From positions 28,209 through 92,208 of the forward strand of contig JAGXAY010000002.1 of NCBI GenBank assembly GCA_018971385.1: 64,000 nt of DNA. The letters are read 5' to 3'. Below, in pieces: positions 60,588 through 64,000 of this stretch. This DNA is from Acidobacteriota bacterium. Its GTDB lineage: Bacteria; Actinomycetota; Acidimicrobiia; Acidimicrobiales; RAAP-2. Each line of letters begins with the position of its first letter. The stretch's first letter is position 1. A program made the translations under genes and the position numbers. Below the pieces are notes generated by a model. It was given only the letters and a program-made list of their open reading frames with translations. It was not told where the DNA came from and searched no databases.

Positions 60588-60713
60588 TACAAAATCCATT
60601 AATCGAAATTAATGCATTTATTTTTGATTTTTCTCCGCATTTTTTTGCCATAAACGAAAAATCCACTGTTAGGTTGACCCGATCATCGACCTAAAGAGCA
60701 AAGGAGCACGGAG
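60588..60713. promoter_or_regulatory. AT-rich divergent control region between ramB-like gene and aceA
   Basis: A stretch of unusually low GC. AAAATCCA occurs twice (60591 and 60658), the second directly upstream of TAGGTT (60670-60675), the likely -10 for aceA. ATTAATCGAAATTAAT (60599-60614) is an inverted repeat. AAAGGAG (60700-60706) is the aceA ribosome-binding site. The repeats are candidate operators for the divergent regulator. Confidence 0.5.
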
Positions 60714-62030
60714 ATGAATCGTTCACCACTCGGGCGTAAGCCCGGAGACCAGCGCCAGACCGCCGAGGAACTGGAGAGAGAGTGGACGACGAGTCCTCGT
60801 TGGAGCAACGTTCGCCGCGACTACTCGGCGAGTGATGTCATCGCCCTGAGGGGTCCGGTCCGCGAAGAGTTCACTCTGGCTCGACGCGGGGCGGAGACTT
60901 TATGGAACCTCATTGAAGACAGCCGCCAGGACCCCTCCCGGTGGGTCGCGGCGCTCGGAGCGTACACCGGTAACCAGGCGGTGGCTCAAGTCCGCGCTGG
61001 ACTTCAAGCTATCTACCTATCCGGGTGGCAAGTGGCGGCTGACGCCAACCTCAGTGGACACACCTACCCCGACCAGAGTCTGTACCCCGCGAACTCCGTT
61101 CCCGCCGTGGTCCGCCGGATCAACAACGCTCTCCTGCGCGCCGGCCAGATTGACTTCGTGGATGGTGGTGCAACGCGCGACTGGCTCGCCCCCATCGTGG
61201 CCGATGCTGAAGCGGGATTCGGCGGGCCCCTCAACGCCTTCGAGCTCATGTTGTCCATGATCGAGGCGGGAGCGGCCGGCGTGCACTGGGAGGACCAGCT
61301 CGCGAGCGAGAAGAAGTGCGGCCACATGGGCGGAAAGGTTCTCGTTCCAACCGGACAGCACATTCGAACCTTGAATGCGGCCCGCCTCGCGGCCGACGTC
61401 GCCGACGTCCCCACGCTCGTCATCGCCCGCACCGACTCCCTCGGTGCCACCCTGATCACGAGCGACATCGACGAGCGTGATCGCCCGTTCCTCACCGGAA
61501 CGAGGACTACGGAGGGCTTCTACGAGGTCAAGAGCGGGATTGAGGCCGCTCTCGCTCGGGGCCTCGCCTACGCCCCCTACGCCGATCTGCTCTGGGTGGA
61601 GACGAGCGAGCCGGATCTCACACTGGCGAGAAAGTTCGCCGAGGCCCTGAAGGCGCAGTTCCCGGATCAAATGCTGGCCTACAACTGCTCACCCAGCTTC
61701 AATTGGAAGCGTCACCTCGACGATGACCAAATCGCCACTTTCCAGCGAGAGCTTTCGGCCATGGGGTACGCCTTCCAGTTCATTACTCTGGCCGGGTTCC
61801 ACTCCATCAACTACGGCATGTTTACCCTCGCCCAGGGGTACCGCGAGAGAGCGATGTCGGCCTACGTGGAGCTCCAAGAGGCGGAGTTCGCGATGGAGGA
61901 ACACGGCTACACCGCGACCCGGCATCAACGAGAGGTGGGCACTGGCTACTTCGATCGAGTGTCGACCACCCTCAACCCCTCGAGCTCGACGCTCGCTCTG
62001 GTGGGTTCGACCGAAGAGGAGCAGTTCTGA
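60714..62030 (+). CDS. aceA: Isocitrate lyase
   Basis: AceA cleaves isocitrate to succinate and glyoxylate. The catalytic signature [11 protein letters not shown] is present (about residues 201-211), with preceding [18 protein letters not shown] and later [12 protein letters not shown]. The 438-residue length is that of the short bacterial form such as mycobacterial Icl1. A strong Shine-Dalgarno precedes the ATG. It is followed two bases later by the malate synthase gene, and is divergent from the RamB-like regulator, so expression during growth on acetate or fatty acids is inferred. Confidence 0.97.
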   Translation: MNRSPLGRKPGDQRQTAEELEREWTTSPRWSNVRRDYSASDVIALRGPVREEFTLARRGAETLWNLIEDSRQDPSRWVAALGAYTGNQAVAQVRAGLQAIYLSGWQVAADANLSGHTYPDQSLYPANSVPAVVRRINNALLRAGQIDFVDGGATRDWLAPIVADAEAGFGGPLNAFELMLSMIEAGAAGVHWEDQLASEKKCGHMGGKVLVPTGQHIRTLNAARLAADVADVPTLVIARTDSLGATLITSDIDERDRPFLTGTRTTEGFYEVKSGIEAALARGLAYAPYADLLWVETSEPDLTLARKFAEALKAQFPDQMLAYNCSPSFNWKRHLDDDQIATFQRELSAMGYAFQFITLAGFHSINYGMFTLAQGYRERAMSAYVELQEAEFAMEEHGYTATRHQREVGTGYFDRVSTTLNPSSSTLALVGSTEEEQF

Positions 62031-62032
62031 TC

Positions 62033-63661
62033 ATGGACACCACACTCGACGCGACGGCCTCGGTGTTTATCACCACCGACCTGACCTCGCGCGCGGAGGA
62101 CATCTTGACTTCCGACGCCCTCGAATTTCTTCGGCAACTCCATCTCTGCTTCGATCTCGACCGACGGGAGTTGCTCGCTCAACGCGCCCGCCGACGTCAC
62201 CGCATTAAGCACGGAGGGGGTATCGATTTCTTGTCCGAGACCCGCGCTGTTCGAGACGACCCCTCCTGGCGCGTGGCCGGCGCCGGACCCGGTCTCCACG
62301 ATCGTCGCGTCGAAATCACCGGTCCCGTCGACCGCAAGATGACTATCAACGCTCTGAACTCGGGGGCTCGGGTGTGGCTGGCCGATTTTGAGGACGCGAC
62401 GAGTCCCACGTGGTCCAACGTCGTCGAGGGCCAACTCTCCCTCTACGACGCCATTCGTGGGCAGATTGGCTTCACCTCGCCCGATGGTCGGGAGTACCGC
62501 GTGGGTGACGTGACGCCCACCATCGTGATGCGCCCGCGAGGACTCCACCTCGCGGAGAGCCACCTGCGCGTGGGTGACCCCGCGGGTGATTCGGTGGAGA
62601 TGGCCGGTTCGCTCGTCGACTTCGGCCTCTACTTCTTCCACAACGCTCGAGCACTCGTCGATCAGGGTCGTGGTCCCTACTTCTACCTGCCAAAGTTGGA
62701 GAGCCACCTCGAGGCGCGTCTCTGGGACGAGGTGTTTTCGTTCGCCGAAACCTACCTCGGACTCCCCCACGGAACGATCCGTGCCACGGTGCTCATCGAG
62801 ACCATTTGGGCTGCCTTCGAGATGGAAGAGATCCTCTTCGAACTGCGCGACCACTGCGCGGGACTCAACGCGGGTCGATGGGACTACATCTTTTCCATCA
62901 TCAAGGCGTTTCGCGATCGGGGAGAGAGCTTCGTCCTTCCGGATCGGTCCCAAATCACGATGAGCGTTCCGTTCATGAGGGCCTACACCTCACTACTCGT
63001 CGAGACGTGTCACCGGCGCGGCGCGCACGCCATCGGAGGGATGAGTGCCTTCATTCCAAATCGGCGCGACCCCGATGTGACCAGCCGAGCTGTGGACCAG
63101 GTGCGCGCCGACAAGAACCGTGAGTCCCGCGACGGCTTCGACGGGACGTGGGTGGCCCACCCTGACCTCGTGCCGATTGCGATGGCGGAGTTCGACGCCG
63201 TGCTGGGGGAGCGACCAAACCAGGTCGACCACGTGACCGGGGCGCCTCGTCCGACCGCGGACGAACTGCTCAATCTCGTGATTGAGGAGTCGTTCGTGTC
63301 CGCGAACGGTGTTCGCACCAACGTGTCAGTGGGACTTCGCTACCTCGAGAGCTGGTTACGCGGCGTGGGCGCTGCGGCGATTGACAATCTGATGGAAGAC
63401 GCCGCCACCGCCGAAATCTCTCGATCACAAATCTGGCAATGGGTTCAAATGGAAACGAAGACCCGTGAAGGAGACGTCATCACCCGCGACTTCGTGACGG
63501 CGGTGATAAAGCAGGTCATGGATGAGCTGACGCGGTTTTCCGGCGACCGGTTCGACGACGCGGTGCGACTCTTCGAGAGCGTCTCTCTCGAGTCTCACTT
63601 CCCAGCATTCTTGACCTCGGTCGGTTATCCACTGCTCTCAAAATCGACTCAGATCCTCTAG
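62033..63661 (+). CDS. aceB: Malate synthase A
   Basis: AceB joins glyoxylate and acetyl-CoA to malate, completing the glyoxylate shunt. The 542-residue length matches malate synthase A, not the ~720-residue G form of many actinobacteria. Landmarks are INALNSGARVWLADFEDATSPTW, GPYFYLPKLESHLEARLW, TVLIETIWAAFEMEEILFEL, GRWDYIFSIIK and GGMSAFIP. The ATG lies two bases after the aceA stop, so the two form an operon. Confidence 0.97.
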   Translation: MDTTLDATASVFITTDLTSRAEDILTSDALEFLRQLHLCFDLDRRELLAQRARRRHRIKHGGGIDFLSETRAVRDDPSWRVAGAGPGLHDRRVEITGPVDRKMTINALNSGARVWLADFEDATSPTWSNVVEGQLSLYDAIRGQIGFTSPDGREYRVGDVTPTIVMRPRGLHLAESHLRVGDPAGDSVEMAGSLVDFGLYFFHNARALVDQGRGPYFYLPKLESHLEARLWDEVFSFAETYLGLPHGTIRATVLIETIWAAFEMEEILFELRDHCAGLNAGRWDYIFSIIKAFRDRGESFVLPDRSQITMSVPFMRAYTSLLVETCHRRGAHAIGGMSAFIPNRRDPDVTSRAVDQVRADKNRESRDGFDGTWVAHPDLVPIAMAEFDAVLGERPNQVDHVTGAPRPTADELLNLVIEESFVSANGVRTNVSVGLRYLESWLRGVGAAAIDNLMEDAATAEISRSQIWQWVQMETKTREGDVITRDFVTAVIKQVMDELTRFSGDRFDDAVRLFESVSLESHFPAFLTSVGYPLLSKSTQIL

Positions 63662-63720
63662 GCGACTCCCCGAAACGCCTCGGCTGGCTGATCTACCCTC
63701 CGTGAGAATCGTCTCGGCTA

Positions 63721-63753
63721 GCCCCGCCTCCCGTTCAACGTGGGAGGCGGGGC
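63721..63753 (+). terminator. Terminator of the aceAB operon
   Basis: GCCCCGCCTCCC (63721-63732) pairs perfectly with GGGAGGCGGGGC (63742-63753) across a 9-base loop, about 60 bases after the aceB stop. There is no T-run. Confidence 0.85.
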
Positions 63754-63841
63754 AGTGGCCGACGGAGTAGAGATACGGACGTGGTTCATGCCCCGCTCCC
63801 CGTGTTGGGTCCAAGTCGTGCCCCCCGGACTTCCGCGAATT

Positions 63842-63857
63842 AGTTCTGATCAGAACT
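63842..63857. promoter_or_regulatory. Perfect 16-bp palindrome, candidate operator
   Basis: AGTTCTGATCAGAACT is a perfect palindrome 95 bases upstream of a candidate gene start at 63937. It fits the size of a homodimeric regulator site but not a known actinobacterial SOS or iron box. Confidence 0.5.
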
Positions 63858-63924
63858 TCTACCGCTCGGCGTCTGGTGGAGTTTTGAGTTGATTTAGGTC
63901 GGAAATTGGCCGGAACTGGCAATG

Positions 63925-63930
63925 TAGTCT
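63925..63930 (+). promoter_or_regulatory. Leaderless-type -10 element at the right edge
   Basis: TAGTCT, then GCGCCA, then ATG at 63937: the same geometry as seven other starts in the window. Confidence 0.5.
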
Positions 63931-63936
63931 GCGCCA

Positions 63937-64000
63937 ATGGCGCCGTCGGTGGGGAAATCAGGCTTGATGGGCAGCCTTACCGAAGCTGTGACAGGGGCGC
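63937..64000 (+). CDS. Start of an unidentified gene cut by the window edge
   Basis: The ATG opens a frame running to the last base (21 codons, beginning MAPSVGKSGLMGSL). It is called because of the TAGTCT element six bases upstream and the palindrome further back. Too short to identify; it could be chance. Confidence 0.4.
   Translation, partial: MAPSVGKSGLMGSLTEAVTGA

Noticed and set aside
63638..63937. 99-codon minus-strand frame downstream of aceB
   Set aside because: It covers the aceAB terminator stem and has no start signals or recognisable domain.

Overview
This is a 64 kb chromosomal segment of a high-GC, Gram-positive-type bacterium, most likely an actinomycete in the broad sense (Actinomycetota, possibly class Acidimicrobiia). 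The lineage is inferred from gene content: a ctaE-qcrC-qcrA-qcrB cluster, rex-hemA-hemC-hemD, an MshA-like glycosyltransferase (mycothiol), nickel superoxide dismutase with its dedicated peptidase, and a HelD motor. GTGA/ATGA four-base gene overlaps are frequent, and many genes appear to be read from leaderless transcripts.

Layout. 1-2146: 3' part of ahpF and an overlapping oxyR (peroxide defence). 2143-7374 (minus): compact histidine-utilisation operon hutG-hutH-hutU-hutI. 7832-12803 (minus): ctaE-qcrC-qcrA-qcrB (cytochrome bc-aa3 branch) followed by a secreted phosphodiester-glycosidase-like protein. 12858-15164 (minus): HelD-type helicase. 15253-18616 (plus): hemE-cpfC-cgoX, the late coproporphyrin-dependent heme branch. 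18643-21630: a large membrane protein joining a degenerate metallophosphoesterase to a lysyl-phosphatidylglycerol-synthase-type domain. 21875-26608 (minus): a 1577-residue secreted repeat protein. 26988-42829 (minus): the complete 14-gene nuoA-N operon plus a terminal ATP-grasp gene. 42911-45133 (plus): menaquinone-reductase-like flavoprotein and an FTR1-family iron permease. 45123-56565 (minus): proC-rex-hemA-hemC-hemD-aldehyde dehydrogenase-binding protein, then hemB-hemL-membrane protein, with mshA upstream of proC. 56608-58396: sodX/sodN divergent pair, a small TraR/DksA-like protein and a peroxiredoxin. 58491-59083: tRNA-Lys followed by a decayed hsdR fragment. 59115-63661: RamB-like regulator divergent from aceA-aceB (glyoxylate shunt). 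The right edge holds a terminator, a 16-bp palindrome and the start of one more gene.

How it works together. The window describes an aerobic heterotroph. Complex I feeds menaquinone, the bc-aa3 branch oxidises it, and eight heme-pathway genes supply cofactor. An iron permease lies nearby, the redox sensor Rex sits inside the heme operon, and three oxidative-stress modules (AhpF/OxyR, Ni-SOD, peroxiredoxin) protect the system. Histidine and acetate/fatty-acid carbon enter through hut and the glyoxylate shunt.

Most genes are ordinary. The points most worth a second look are: a very regular TANNNT-six bases-RTG leaderless promoter shared by eight starts (nine with one 7-base spacer); the 1577-residue protein with a Cys-paired propeller-like head and an OmpA-like tail; the pseudo-phosphoesterase/LPG-synthase fusion; an aldehyde dehydrogenase and a signal-less binding protein embedded in the heme operon; and a tRNA-Lys/hsdR scar. 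I did not find a defence island, CRISPR array, transposon or clear new multi-gene system. All statements come from reading the sequence; no database searches were run.
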